Source of the DNA: a virus | DNA length: 22,897 nt | Virus record (IMG/VR): IMGVR_UViG_3300044625_000517 | Location: 1 to 22,897 of that record | Direction: 5' to 3' (one strand) | In this document: positions 16,601 to 20,722 of the stretch, piece by piece | How the letters are laid out: every line of letters begins with the position of its first letter | Position numbering within the stretch: the stretch's first letter is position 1 | The notes under the pieces: model-generated | Seen by the model: only the letters and a program-made list of their open reading frames with translations | Databases searched by the model: none | Told to the model about the DNA's origin: nothing | Position numbers and translations under genes: made by a program

Positions 16601-18422
16601 CGTCGGCCACAAGGTTCACGGTGGCGTCGAATCCCGGACGTGCCAGCCCTTCAAACGCCAGCCCGCCCGCCGCACCCTTGGCGAGTTGAGCGGCGATCAC
16701 TTTCGCGCCCGTCGCGCCAGCCTCCTCCAGCGGCACGCCCGCGGCAATCGCGGCTGCGCGGGAGGCGTTCGCGATTTTGCCCACCTTGCTCAAGTTCGCG
16801 ATCGCTTTCGGTGCGCCGGTCGAGAATGCGAGCAGGCCGCCCACTTCATCGAGAATCGGGTGCATTTCCGCCGCGGCGTTCAGTGACTTCATCACGTCGC
16901 TGTATTCGCCGAGCGCGTTCATCGCCTTGTGAGCCGCCCATGCCGCCATTGTGCCGGCGGCGAGTCCGCCGATCACGCTTCCGATGCCTGCGCCGATGCC
17001 TGCGCCCGCCGGAACCGTGGCCGGTGCCGCGATCCCCGCTGTCGGAGCTGACACTGCCCCGCCAATCGCGGCACCAATCCCGCCGCCGACCGTGGCACCT
17101 GCCGCGGCGCCGGGGCCGAATCCCGCCATGAATGCCGCCGCCGGCCCGAGTCCGTGAATGAGTGCCTTCGCCTGCGATGCGCCGCCCGCGTCCTTCACGA
17201 TTTGCGCGTAATGATCCTGCGCCTCCTTGAATTTGCCGGCGTATTTCTTCTCAAACTCCGCGTCCACCAATCCGTCAGCTTTCATCGCCATCAGGTCATC
17301 GAACGGATGCTCGGCGGAAAACTGCGGCTGAAATTTCTCGTCAATCTTGTAAGACTTTTTTCCCGCCTGTGCATCGCGCAAGGCGAGTGCTGCGGGAGGC
17401 AGCGGCTTGCCGTCGGGCGCGGTGTTTTCCTGTGGCTGTGAGTCGTCGGGTTGCGGCGCGTCCGGCGGCGGCTGCGAAATGTCAATTCCCTGCGCTTTCA
17501 GAATCTCGGTTTCGTGGTCGAGCCTCGTCTGCTCGATCATCATCCGCTGCGCGCGCACGGCTTCCGCCTGCTGCCGGATTCCGTCGAGCGTCTGTGCGTG
17601 CGCGTGGCCCTTGGCCGCGGCGCGGAGTGCGGCGGTGCGGGACAGGTCGAGTGCCTGCTGCGCCTTCAGTGCCTCCGGTGTGTAGCCGCCCATCCCGAAG
17701 TATTCCTTCGCGTTCGCCGTCGTGTCGTTCTTCTTCAGGTCGTCGTAGTGGCTGTTGATGCCCGCCACGAGTCCGTCGTAGTCGAGCGGATCGCCGGTCA
17801 CGGGGTCTGTGTCCGCGACGCTGAGTTGTTTCAACTGCGAGCGCACGTCCTTGATGGCGTCGCGGTGGAATTTCTCGTCGTATTCAGTGAGCGTGAGCTT
17901 GCGGCCGAGCGCGGCGCTGGCTTTGGAAAGGTTTGCGTCCTGCCGCGCAAATTCCGCCTTCTGCGCAAGCTGCGCGTCCGTTCCCACCCATCGCCACGGG
18001 AGACCGGGCGCGATCTTGTATTGGTGCCCCGTCTTCGGGTCGGTGGTGGTTTCCAGTCCCTCAAACGGATCTTTCAGCACGGGCGATCCGCTTCCAATGT
18101 CGAAATCGATCTTCTTCGGCGAGCCGGTGGAGTCGTAGGCGATGTTGTGCTTCGGATCGAGCTTGCTCAGCGGCGAACCGGTGTCGTCCACGACGGGCTT
18201 CGTGTTGCCCTGCATGTCCTGGTAGCTCGGCACGCCGCGGGCGGCCCACTGCTTGCCCTTGATCGCCTGGATGCGCGCGGTGGCTCCGGCCTGCTGCGCG
18301 CTGCGGTATTGCGTGTCGGCGTAGCTTTCGCCGGGCTGTGAGGGTGTCTCGAGAATGGATCGGGCGACATCGCCCACCGCCCCCGGATCAACTGCGAGCT
18401 GTTCGTATGCGTCGAATCCCAT
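4677..18422 (-). CDS. Giant phage polyvalent protein (4581 aa): ParB-like, ADP-ribosyltransferase-like, SF2 helicase modules
   Basis: This single uninterrupted 13.7-kb frame encodes a modular protein of the phage polyvalent class, which in other phages is thought to be packaged and delivered to act early on host and incoming DNA. Order by residue: polar N-terminus; Gly/Ala-rich hydrophobic segment (426-500); Pro/Ala linkers; a helical region with two EExxH motifs (1189-1193, 1248-1252); small module (1343-1474); ParB-like domain (about 1570-1720); ADP-ribosyltransferase-like domain (about 2240-2553); large-polyvalent-associated domain (about 2561-3000); SF2 helicase (about 3150-3630); helical C-terminus with one membrane-like helix (about 4303-4325). 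The motif L-x-AEAP occurs at 1339, 1471, 2213, 2555 and 3042, each between modules. The ATG lies 9 bases after the stop of the 542-aa gene, in the context CACACACATG with no Shine-Dalgarno, so the two are probably co-transcribed. I see no phage RNA polymerase motifs. The name rests on domain order and motifs; the biological target is unknown. Confidence 0.88.
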   Translation of the reverse strand: MGFDAYEQLAVDPGAVGDVARSILETPSQPGESYADTQYRSAQQAGATARIQAIKGKQWAARGVPSYQDMQGNTKPVVDDTGSPLSKLDPKHNIAYDSTGSPKKIDFDIGSGSPVLKDPFEGLETTTDPKTGHQYKIAPGLPWRWVGTDAQLAQKAEFARQDANLSKASAALGRKLTLTEYDEKFHRDAIKDVRSQLKQLSVADTDPVTGDPLDYDGLVAGINSHYDDLKKNDTTANAKEYFGMGGYTPEALKAQQALDLSRTAALRAAAKGHAHAQTLDGIRQQAEAVRAQRMMIEQTRLDHETEILKAQGIDISQPPPDAPQPDDSQPQENTAPDGKPLPPAALALRDAQAGKKSYKIDEKFQPQFSAEHPFDDLMAMKADGLVDAEFEKKYAGKFKEAQDHYAQIVKDAGGASQAKALIHGLGPAAAFMAGFGPGAAAGATVGGGIGAAIGGAVSAPTAGIAAPATVPAGAGIGAGIGSVIGGLAAGTMAAWAAHKAMNALGEYSDVMKSLNAAAEMHPILDEVGGLLAFSTGAPKAIANLSKVGKIANASRAAAIAAGVPLEEAGATGAKVIAAQLAKGAAGGLAFEGLARPGFDATVNLVADGLGIEHEQLQSPTVKSLAVNAALGVLLAGKHIQFKDFNAQEVASVALRGQLRKAMGVGYDAPLDPAQVAPVAEKMGMDSAKVAEMAQPMNPQEAALYEQIGKQVDAMKKAGSFDNLKLSKLEAQQAFIPGLTPGKGTAITSATIGGERAEPGAPEGRAGLGGPEAPTPTAPGGERNITPKPEPTKPTEPGTTNIGEKLGSELDKVGAPPMEGQPIESEMAPAQGLNVPEFQPLEGQPIEESSPAAPRTPKEGGPMPEPIPFIEEELAKRGWNPDEIARMTPDERLQEAGNRPTIEQDRPTRDAVPTTDVTELENLADEVDAEYLGRTQNGMDAFQDRATGDKFEIKVGRVNHDRLAASQRERAKARGAAPAPVESPQQFGTPMSAALDKAAGIKGQQQSQAIAKARHSRITAIATQHGVRYTGTKPNGREGFVTAGGTHFSVKAEDAVKPANVGNAAKSAASTEPVQAKPTAPPVTPPVQAKPVTPPAKPAAPVAEEAPEKKRQNELAMEVQRQLREVHGDTLKALGKQTRAVVAPNTMTGRSGLITKDGIIHIDPVALDKALSVFDTQKEKDAFLERALNEEVKHAQTVAFAQSDKTNRDRIIALNDTEKEIAEGLKKQRGDWEDKTLPDGTIQKGLSAEEKGHEIFRVLLQAHENPSNPQPTTESTWQLIGKFVEWLKAHVKNLSASSKKLLSDLEAWMAKRKQDVAEQPESPPKKSSFNDAAKEAFDGLFAEAPTKEQQGKNFAKWREESAIRRKALAESVDEILRAAGAEGGVLLEPKTPRSTGTKLTVTPDNGGYGKEGWRVTQWDNQGPYGHFTFESREAALRAVGGESHTKLVPGPPYFSFGPYKVVRVTKREGGILHAEAPTLQQKPIPEGKDAAFLTLATTALKDGATTPEALGKMLVDFNPAARAYSQAVWSMMAARKPELAGSPDWNMIYEGKGSEFEVPGYTVALRTPESVPFTEQEMDPNDIHLSKEVPNVKEDADEATGIVKGQELGGEYDRSKGGNRIVIWQRLNGRNEVVTGRHRRELAIRTGAKAVPVQVFRESEGFTREMALTVDAEANIQEGQGKVSDYANYFRHTQISREKASSRGLLNRDKGRSGFAIGKDASDDLYALYRAGKVSDAKAAAIATTAPGDQSLQQIGIKYALKGESAAYIVNVMKAATAGAQEKGTQIDLFGNDDSAMVEMERRADTATKMQQAVRDRINAVRGAVKRPEAAAEMGVDVKDVEGTKKEIARLEEESARWDNWPMHKDLVAKVKGEEAKPAKKAEPKKDEAEVSDEEYFGNILRTAADKPNELRVPDVDRVMSAVKPEEVEKFRAWLLGQGPFKQPGVATEITTWTAEESPVTEYAYGMQNRPRQIGAQPKDFSRVDENDKRGRHGVIFYNRKLTADEIYSFELKDLNAEEAPKEDIVLEFENGAKVRVKGDDSHEFDGVVTAPGPFKRGEPQKFFVKSYMGEFVYRADQLTPQEPAAPEVKPLPAADEARAQVLKDRLKKKFKGLEAAKPRRKNRLQQLHTAAQERALTLDEQAERDTLERAEGQGFMDFAAPITPGEVAAKKEADIKAKAKAAIEFRLNRKLVGGNIETQTDAFGPQEGETMSLFAEAPTAGATDRQQKLAAAAWKAKGVESSYFKKWQGKAELYRIGDDLISAENGKPVVVEGFHGTTRDFAVVDPSKANVQNDMGRGFYVTNTPEDAQENYAGEGPDLTNRLEQKAEQLDLEVDGMEPEEMVEQFGISEYDASVLVDTEPYSYGSPQAERRTKILKKIARKELTQHGGATMKVFVKLENPLKLGENEPYWGSEWPADENGAPVGEPTGKMIDFLQAIRNESRRDVDLSALDDVAMDGMKAGKAIAEAKKALGDSEDDNGDLNGNEIIRTAIERMGYDGILDGTVDEKFGYKKGLGKPMKGVGPSTVHVIAFWPEQVKSATGNRGTFTKGSRSMLEAEAPHPFYSALTKTVQSIPQLQMTVQQARAAIEKGAKKDEIAMSGIFTDPLSPLAGKQPGDKVTKAELTGYALERQATVQDVVLGKTVTPAEQEQYQQMNDKVAEINTAITEATDGEITVRDLVSGSRHPTELNDKARDLWNERGDLLSRRQDMMEEAQKSAPTHFGSYQLPGADEGSYREMFVTWPEGPSAMEQKKARVEFLEKKLRTGMSEAEYEERNKLIAGHPFEGKISQNWNDGHPQYSDIANPIVRIRRNIRTDADGKRTYFIEEMQGPGKGEQEKMPPELRKRIYKIGMKRALRDAVDEGADAIAWTTGEQQAERYDLSKQVDAVFHSPGFKEGTYNLDVERDGRSVMQKQNQTPEQLTELVGKELAAKIVAGEGSGVAELKRLSGGNLKVGGEGLKRVYDQILPAIANDLAKEFGVKKFGVKAGRAEIATPKNAKRVDDLSDAELLGELHRNGDTATVHSLPIPDALKTQQRTQGSALFAEAPEKQKQLEFAGEMFTDAVQLGAHYIQTGSHRFTEWAEKMREDCDPRIEKYLKSIYETAKVTIESPRGESVEGRPPGLERGLRPPTERIVTARAEHTQHADESVIPDDLKPHLDEHQRQGAAAGIASMEKIGGFLNADGTGAGKTRQALTVASHFAKQGKRVVIVTKAETIKQDWKKNTFGGSYGFDSKAMGIPLDLVRDGNVKPGKIGITTYQNLSDVDRNSGPDTVLIFDEAHALKNDSQQAKYGMSATQKASKVMFMSATPADKAEHIYYLAGIGIMEGKTVQKALEDLGMKLVTVKKRDKNGRPYEVKFWAPDGRISDTARNARFSALFNRMTAKGAMIKREISMEGVHVNMLRVSLPPEGHDVQQDILRHFDATHIDDLQGLKRAIVLGHMRRQQEPFKIASTVMLAQRELEQGRQVVIFVSRVNASEVGKWVKGLDGERYRDILMSSEGTAKTLAEAMRDAGIHDIAEIHGNADQNSLEAMADFQSGKKRVVIATIESGGTGINLDDILGNRPRSMIIVTAPFDAVGNVQAAGRIWRLKTMSGANLFYLFGNTDVDEWNKDIIGSKMAMLGAVVEGQVRKLDVSDPEQVSLDDFHSSVAPVSNEGSPRGEMPEGNAFPTLDWRPFKTKAGKDKFVADATPEFWKWWKANGERNNSEGVSLNKWDGKWQVWSDREIGSTELSAAAPERKATDAVAAGAKGREETKEDRKAAQAATFATKPPGVASQIWDAIKTAGSATKRWWGEMPAYDTIDKAIGQWLGAGDSAPLKGTDIVIPGRQKAAHESRKLVETIVKQFPNVLTRQAISRYMEADGDRTTLQKWADKSKPEMKTVYERALNLNAAEKAMADTAKTFFKEKGEEAQKLGLLGNLLENYVTHFVEKAPANQRSGLMARILGDLASDTPASKLKTKFDHAIKRVFASMFDLEQEGHSLRGGGDIAGTLGAYAQAANNTVADRVFVKSLTDIMARDGRPMAVPSGAITRTDGSADSPLLIKPHTHPADTSDYRPISHPALRKWKWLGKEGEKDVLVEGELLIHPDLYKRLKNTLGTSALNNVPIIKAVGEFQAIVKQFMLSFSPFHFVQEGTHAIGHKVNPFKVTEIDMEDPATRELVNAGLMLANWNAKAEFGEGLTASGMEKLLSHIGLGKLGKLNDTMSAFLFERYIPGLKIAMAKEAMVRNMELFKKELASGKMTREQVAQKTAQQANDAFGEQNNLYAGNNPTRLHVERLLFLAPDFLKSRAKFFADAFRKHGGEQRNALILLAVVLAVTAKLLERMLTGKNDWEKPFSVVTDDREYELRSVPGDVIAMLKNTRQFVMGRISPLISRTALEAATGRDWRGQQRSGAQQVKDLAMAPLPLALRGVIDPEAPDISMKESLISSSGLRTIRHSEITKVRKLGREWQKANGSEHVDEVHPPSKYVGIKNALEDGDNARAMKEYGKLLATMPKDKADTGFRSSLMKPFSGSLANEKAFVASLDADDRATYQAAMTKRGRMLAAFTRMSATTRAPANAPRAAAKAAPIGSRNLTVKEFFR
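4680..7085 (-). other. C-terminal region of the giant protein (residues ~3780-4581)
   Basis: This 800-residue region follows the helicase and is mainly helical. It starts near MPAYDTIDKAIGQWLG and includes LSFSPFHFVQEGTHAIGHK and a hydrophobic helix, ALILLAVVLAVTAKLLERML, at about 4303-4325. Then comes a short acidic strand (DDREYELRSVPGDVI) and a basic Ala-rich tail ending in VKEFFR. A C-terminal region with a lone hydrophobic helix followed by a Y-x-L-x-S-x-P-GD segment is common at the end of giant phage polyvalent proteins. The helix may insert into membrane or pack inside the virion; neither is shown. The residues DYRPISHPALRKWKWLG look like a small beta insert. Confidence 0.5.
7533..8975 (-). 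other. Superfamily 2 helicase domain of the giant protein (residues ~3150-3630)
   Basis: All core ATPase motifs are present. Residues 3183-3190 are DGTGAGKT, a Walker A whose preceding GGFLNAD resembles the strawberry-notch/SNF2-like helicases found in phage polyvalent proteins. DEAH lies at 3277-3280 and FMSATP follows. In the second lobe VVIFVSRV precedes RVVIATIESGGTGINLD (motif V) and QAAGRIWR (motif VI, about residue 3581). The module is therefore likely an active DNA-dependent ATPase, remodelling protein-DNA complexes or unwinding DNA. It begins about 100 residues after the last L-x-AEAP motif. It is unrelated in sequence to the stand-alone helicase at 20632-21789, which has a different Walker A and a DEGH box. 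Confidence 0.85.
9423..10742 (-). other. Large polyvalent-protein-associated domain (residues ~2561-3000)
   Basis: The module opens with HPFYSALTKTVQSI directly after the AEAP motif at 2555. It then shows the order seen in phage polyvalent proteins: a DEIAMSGI turn with KVTKAELTGYA; NWNDGHPQYSDIANPIVRIR; YFIEEMQG; AIAWTTGEQQAERYDLSKQV; LKRVYDQILPAIANDLAKEF. I recognise this series as a recurrent uncharacterised domain next to ADP-ribosyltransferase and helicase modules. It has conserved polar positions (the EEMQ and TTGEQQAERYDLSK segments) that suggest an enzymatic or nucleotide-binding site, but no activity is established to my knowledge. It closes with an acidic AELLGEL segment before LFAEAP at 3042. 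Confidence 0.6.
10764..11705 (-). other. ADP-ribosyltransferase-like domain (residues ~2240-2553)
   Basis: The segment SSYFKKWQG, then PVVVEGFHGTT, GRGFYVTN, MKVFVKLENPL, and finally VIAFWPEQVKSATGN follows the layout of ADP-ribosyltransferase domains in phage polyvalent proteins. The likely catalytic triad is H2275 (FHGT), Y2300 (GRGFY) and E2535 (WPEQ), the H-Y-E type. Such enzymes transfer ADP-ribose from NAD to proteins or nucleic acids. A target in the host transcription or translation machinery would fit known phage ADP-ribosyltransferases, but nothing here identifies it. The acidic insert between Y2300 and the MKVFVKL strand is long (about 70 residues). The domain is flanked by LFAEAP at 2213 and LEAEAP at 2555. 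Confidence 0.72.
13263..13715 (-). other. ParB-like domain (residues ~1570-1720)
   Basis: The stretch begins with EQEMDPNDIHLSKEVP, where residues that serve as the first ParB strand are expected, and continues through RNEVVTGRHRRELAIRTG, which matches the ParB/Srx-fold GxHRxxA signature (about residues 1626-1642). After it come AVPVQVF and ANIQEGQGKVSDYANYFR, the usual helix after that fold. A helical part with GKVSDAKAAAIATTAP and SLQQIGIKYALKG follows and could be the DNA-contacting region. ParB-fold proteins bind or nick DNA or act as CTPases; in phage polyvalent proteins they are found as modules with unknown partners. The ExHR-type residues needed for nuclease activity cannot be judged from sequence alone. 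Confidence 0.65.
14001..14396 (-). other. Small module between two AEAP motifs (residues 1343-1474)
   Basis: This 130-residue piece lies exactly between LFAEAP (1339) and LHAEAP (1471). It has a charged helical half (KEQQGKNFAKWREESAIRRK, then ALAESVDEILRAAGAEGG) and a compact strand half containing GKEGWRVTQWDNQGPYGHFT, FESREAALRAVGG and YFSFGPYKVVRVTKREGG. The strand half looks like a small single-domain fold, possibly a ligand-binding one, but I do not recognise it. Its size and boundaries make it a good candidate for a discrete product if the motif is cleaved. Confidence 0.4.
14643..15035 (-). other. EExxH-containing region of the giant protein (residues ~1130-1260)
   Basis: Residues 1189-1193 are EEVKH within ERALNEEVKHAQT, preceded by GIIHIDPVALDKAL, a beta-turn-helix arrangement like that ahead of zincin active-site helices in other polyvalent proteins. 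A second EEKGH lies at 1248-1252, before EIFRVLL. A zincin with Glu replacing the first His, or a di-metal ExxH-ExxH site with 59 residues between motifs, are both possible. Neither assignment is secure. Confidence 0.35.
15142..15210. repeat. Direct repeats in the Pro/Ala linker of the giant gene
   Basis: An 18-base unit at 15154-15171 recurs exactly at 15193-15210, 39 bases (13 codons) away. A 15-base unit at 15142-15156 recurs at 15169-15183. Together they encode the linker stretch with PVQAKP, APPV and TPPAKP repeats at about residues 1072-1094. Both units keep the frame, so the linker length could change by slippage without breaking the gene. Confidence 0.8.
16923..17147 (-). other. Gly/Ala-rich hydrophobic segment of the giant protein (residues ~426-500)
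   Basis: Residues 426-500 are almost uncharged and packed with small residues: GPAAAFMAGFGPGAAAG, then GGGIGAAIGGAVSAP, then GIGAGIGSVIGGLAAG and a Trp/Ala helix. This glycine-zipper-like pattern is common in phage ejection proteins and pore-forming segments. It could insert into the host membrane when the DNA is delivered; this is inferred from composition only. Confidence 0.5.
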
Positions 18423-18431
18423 GTGTGTGAA

Positions 18432-20060
18432 TTAAAGTTGCGGCTTGTATTTCGCCGCGAGCATCTCGCCGCGCTTTTTGGCTTTTTCGTCCTCGCTCAG
18501 ATTCGGATCCAGTCCGGCGAATGCGAGATCACCCGCGGCTCCCGTAGCGGCTTGTTTCACCGCGCTGGTGATCGGCATCGGGGTGTTCGCAACCGATGAT
18601 GTGGCTGCTTTCGCCTGCGACGCGACGCTGTTCGGGTCCGCGGTGTTCGATCCGGGCGGCAGCGGTGTCCCTCCCCTTGAGTTGAAATCCTGATTTTGCT
18701 CCTCCGTCGGGCGCGTCGGCAGCGGCGCGCTCGGGTTGAATTTGAATTTCGCCGCCAATTCATCACCGTTGCGCTTGGCGATCTCGTCCGGCGTCATCGC
18801 TTGCGCGATCATGCTGCCCCCTCGGGTATTCATCGCCCCGGCACCCATCGCGCCAGCGGTCATCGCGAGCCCCGCGCCGGGCATGAGCGCATCCAGCCCG
18901 AGTCCCGCGTTGGTCACGGCGTCCGTGGTCGGCGTGGCTGAAAATGCCCTGCGCTCCACTTTGCCGTTTGGCATCTCGACGGACGCGGATCGCCCAGCCG
19001 TGAGTGTGGGTGAGCCTTCGGGCCGGGCGTAGGCCAGCGAACCATCCGGCATCCTCTGCGCGTTGTACGCATCCACCGGCGCTCCAGCCGCACGGGCTTG
19101 AGCCTGATTCAGTGCCGTCGGAGGCGCATTGAAAGCCACCGGGCGCGGTGCCACGGCTGCGTCGGCGTACGCCCGCGCGTCCCTTTCATACATGTCGGAA
19201 TTGAACGGGTTCGCTTTGTTCCATGCCCTTAATCCTTCGACTGAAGGCTTCTGTCCGCGCTGCATTGTGCCCGCGTAGGCATCGGCCCTGTCCTGCTCAT
19301 GCTTCCGATAGAACTCTCTGCGCGCATCGCTGTGGGCCTGACCATTGCGTTCATCCCTCGGAACCGAGACGAGTTGCCGCCCGGTTCCTCCGTAGCCCGC
19401 CCAGCCGTACACCACGTCGGGACGACCATCCGGCTTCGGGCCACTAAAGTCCCGGTTCAGCACACGCTGCCGCGCCGCCGTGTCATCGCGAAGCGTGTCG
19501 AGCGGGCCGGGTTGCTGGACGGCGCTCGCGCGTTCGTTCATCTGATCCGGGGTCAGGTTCTTCTTCGCGATGTCCTGCACTGCGCCCTGCGCGTTTAGCG
19601 CGTCCTCCATTCCTCCGCTGGTGCGCTTTTCCATCTCAGCGGCTGTCTTGGATTGCGGCGCGAGCGGAGCCCCCGCCTGTACACCGACCGCGGGCGCATT
19701 CTGCATCACGCGGCTCTGCGGGGCGGCGGGAGCCACTGCGGGCGCGGCCTGTCTTGCCTGCGGCGTGTACACTTCCGGCTTGAAGGCGCGCTGCGGGTTC
19801 TTCGCGTTGTATCGAGAAATGTAATCGGTCATCGCGGTGTTCCCGCTCATCTCGGGCGAGTTTTTGTAGGTGTCCCACGACGGCATCATGTTCCGCACGC
19901 TCAACTCTCCCGGCGTGCCCCGGATATGGGCGAGGAACGCGGCGCGCTCTGCTCGGGCGGCCGCCTCCATTGCGTCGCGATTCGAGGTGCGCGTGCGCCT
20001 CTTGTCTTCAGCTTCCTGCTCGGGATCGCGTCGGCCTGGATAGTGGTATGTAGGCGGCAT
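18432..20060 (-). CDS. Ala/Pro/Gln-rich protein (542 aa), probable internal virion / ejection protein
   Basis: I chose the ATG at 20060, because the longer frame from 20186 runs back through a strong terminator and a promoter-like element that ends 6 bases before this ATG. The protein is disordered-looking, with a charged N-terminus (PPTYHYPGRRDPEQEAEDKR), an Ala/Pro/Gln-rich middle and repeated polar segments. A Gly/Ala/Met-rich hydrophobic segment lies at about 385-421. An internal repeat is clear: residues 422-443 (PDEIAKRNGDELAAKFKF) and 521-542 (EDEKAKKRGEMLAAKYKP) share DExAK, then G, then LAAK and an aromatic-Lys pair. No enzyme motif is visible. The start codon of the giant gene lies 9 bases after its stop, so the two are probably made together. 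A role beside the giant protein in the virion is inferred from this position and composition. Confidence 0.75.
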   Translation of the reverse strand: MPPTYHYPGRRDPEQEAEDKRRTRTSNRDAMEAAARAERAAFLAHIRGTPGELSVRNMMPSWDTYKNSPEMSGNTAMTDYISRYNAKNPQRAFKPEVYTPQARQAAPAVAPAAPQSRVMQNAPAVGVQAGAPLAPQSKTAAEMEKRTSGGMEDALNAQGAVQDIAKKNLTPDQMNERASAVQQPGPLDTLRDDTAARQRVLNRDFSGPKPDGRPDVVYGWAGYGGTGRQLVSVPRDERNGQAHSDARREFYRKHEQDRADAYAGTMQRGQKPSVEGLRAWNKANPFNSDMYERDARAYADAAVAPRPVAFNAPPTALNQAQARAAGAPVDAYNAQRMPDGSLAYARPEGSPTLTAGRSASVEMPNGKVERRAFSATPTTDAVTNAGLGLDALMPGAGLAMTAGAMGAGAMNTRGGSMIAQAMTPDEIAKRNGDELAAKFKFNPSAPLPTRPTEEQNQDFNSRGGTPLPPGSNTADPNSVASQAKAATSSVANTPMPITSAVKQAATGAAGDLAFAGLDPNLSEDEKAKKRGEMLAAKYKPQL

Positions 20061-20066
20061 GTTTCG

Positions 20067-20095
20067 CGCATCCTGCATCGGATCGGCGAGGTCAA
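20067..20095 (-). promoter_or_regulatory. Promoter-like element abutting the 542-aa gene
   Basis: On the minus strand TTGACC (20090-20095) is followed after exactly 17 bases by GATGCG (20067-20072). The core CCGATGCAGGATGCG is shared with the element before the portal, and both have TTTCG just upstream of the -35. It lies directly after a strong terminator, where a new promoter is needed, and the ATG is only 6 bases beyond the -10-like box. That geometry predicts a leaderless mRNA for a gene with no Shine-Dalgarno. Confidence 0.6.
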
Positions 20096-20098
20096 GCG

Positions 20099-20134
20099 AA
20101 AAACTGAGGGCGGCACCGTTTCCAGTGCCGCCCT
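20099..20134 (-). terminator. Rho-independent terminator
   Basis: On the minus strand AGGGCGGCAC (20134-20125) pairs perfectly with GTGCCGCCCT (20116-20107) across an 8-base loop, and the stem is followed by CAG and five Ts (20103-20099). The 10-bp, GC-rich stem with a T-run is a textbook intrinsic terminator. It ends the helicase and 179-aa unit just before the promoter of the next gene. Confidence 0.9.
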
Positions 20135-20182
20135 TGCGTTTGCCTCGCCATGCCGAGCCGCGAGACGAAATCGCGCAAGCGT

Positions 20183-20722
20183 TCATTCGCTGGAAAAAAC
20201 GCCCGCTATTCGTGGTAGTTTAGTGCTTTTCGAGCGCGAGCGCGTTCCGATCGAAACAATCTCCGCCAGTATCTCGCCTGCATCCCCGGATCTTTTTCGG
20301 TCGTAGAACCCCATTGGACGATCAACCAGCACCCATCCGTAATCGCACTCGGCGCACTCCTCGAAGTAAAACAGCAAATCCGACATTCCATTCTCCGTCA
20401 TCTTTCCCCTTACAAATGCGGTGATGTGGGGCTTGCAGGTTGCAATGTCGCTCTTTGTCAGCGCTCCGTCTATGCCAGGAAAAAACAGATGCACCCCTTC
20501 CGGGATGTCGTATTTCGCTCGCAGCTTTGCCGAGAACTCATTTATTTTTGCAAGGAACTCATGTCCGTCATCGCTTTCGTCATCGCTTTCGTCGATCTCT
20601 GAAAGCTCACTCTGCGCTTTGGCGACCCGCATCAAGCGGTCTTCAATCTGCGCAATGGAGATTTTGATTTCAGTCGTTGTAAGCTCTCGATTAGCCTGAT
20701 TGGTTTCGGTTGTGGCTTCCAT
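20183..20722 (-). CDS. Unknown 179-aa protein overlapping the helicase gene
   Basis: The ATG at 20722 has AGAGG about 10 bases upstream, so a Shine-Dalgarno supports this start even though the gene overlaps the end of the helicase gene by 91 bases in another frame. Residues 1-45 are helical and polar (TTTEIKISIAQIEDRLMR). Then comes an acidic stretch (EIDESDDESDDGHEF), a helix (INEFSAKLRAKYDIPEG) and a compact C-terminal part with HITAFVRGKM, LFYFEECAECDYGWVL and FYDRKRSGDAGEIL. The ECAEC motif and an earlier CKPH could bind metal, but there is no clear zinc-finger spacing. I do not recognise the family. With the helicase it sits in a low-GC unit with its own signals, so an accessory role such as host interaction or superinfection exclusion is possible but unproven. 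Confidence 0.72.
   Translation of the reverse strand: MEATTETNQANRELTTTEIKISIAQIEDRLMRVAKAQSELSEIDESDDESDDGHEFLAKINEFSAKLRAKYDIPEGVHLFFPGIDGALTKSDIATCKPHITAFVRGKMTENGMSDLLFYFEECAECDYGWVLVDRPMGFYDRKRSGDAGEILAEIVSIGTRSRSKSTKLPRIAGVFSSE

Noticed and set aside
4677-18422. Giant virion RNA polymerase as in N4-like phages
   Set aside because: Size and place beside the portal suggested it, but I could not find T7-like polymerase motifs such as the D-x-x-GR element, and the recognised modules belong to polyvalent proteins.
20061-20186. N-terminal extension of the 542-aa protein to 20186
   Set aside because: It would read through a strong terminator hairpin and the promoter-like element.
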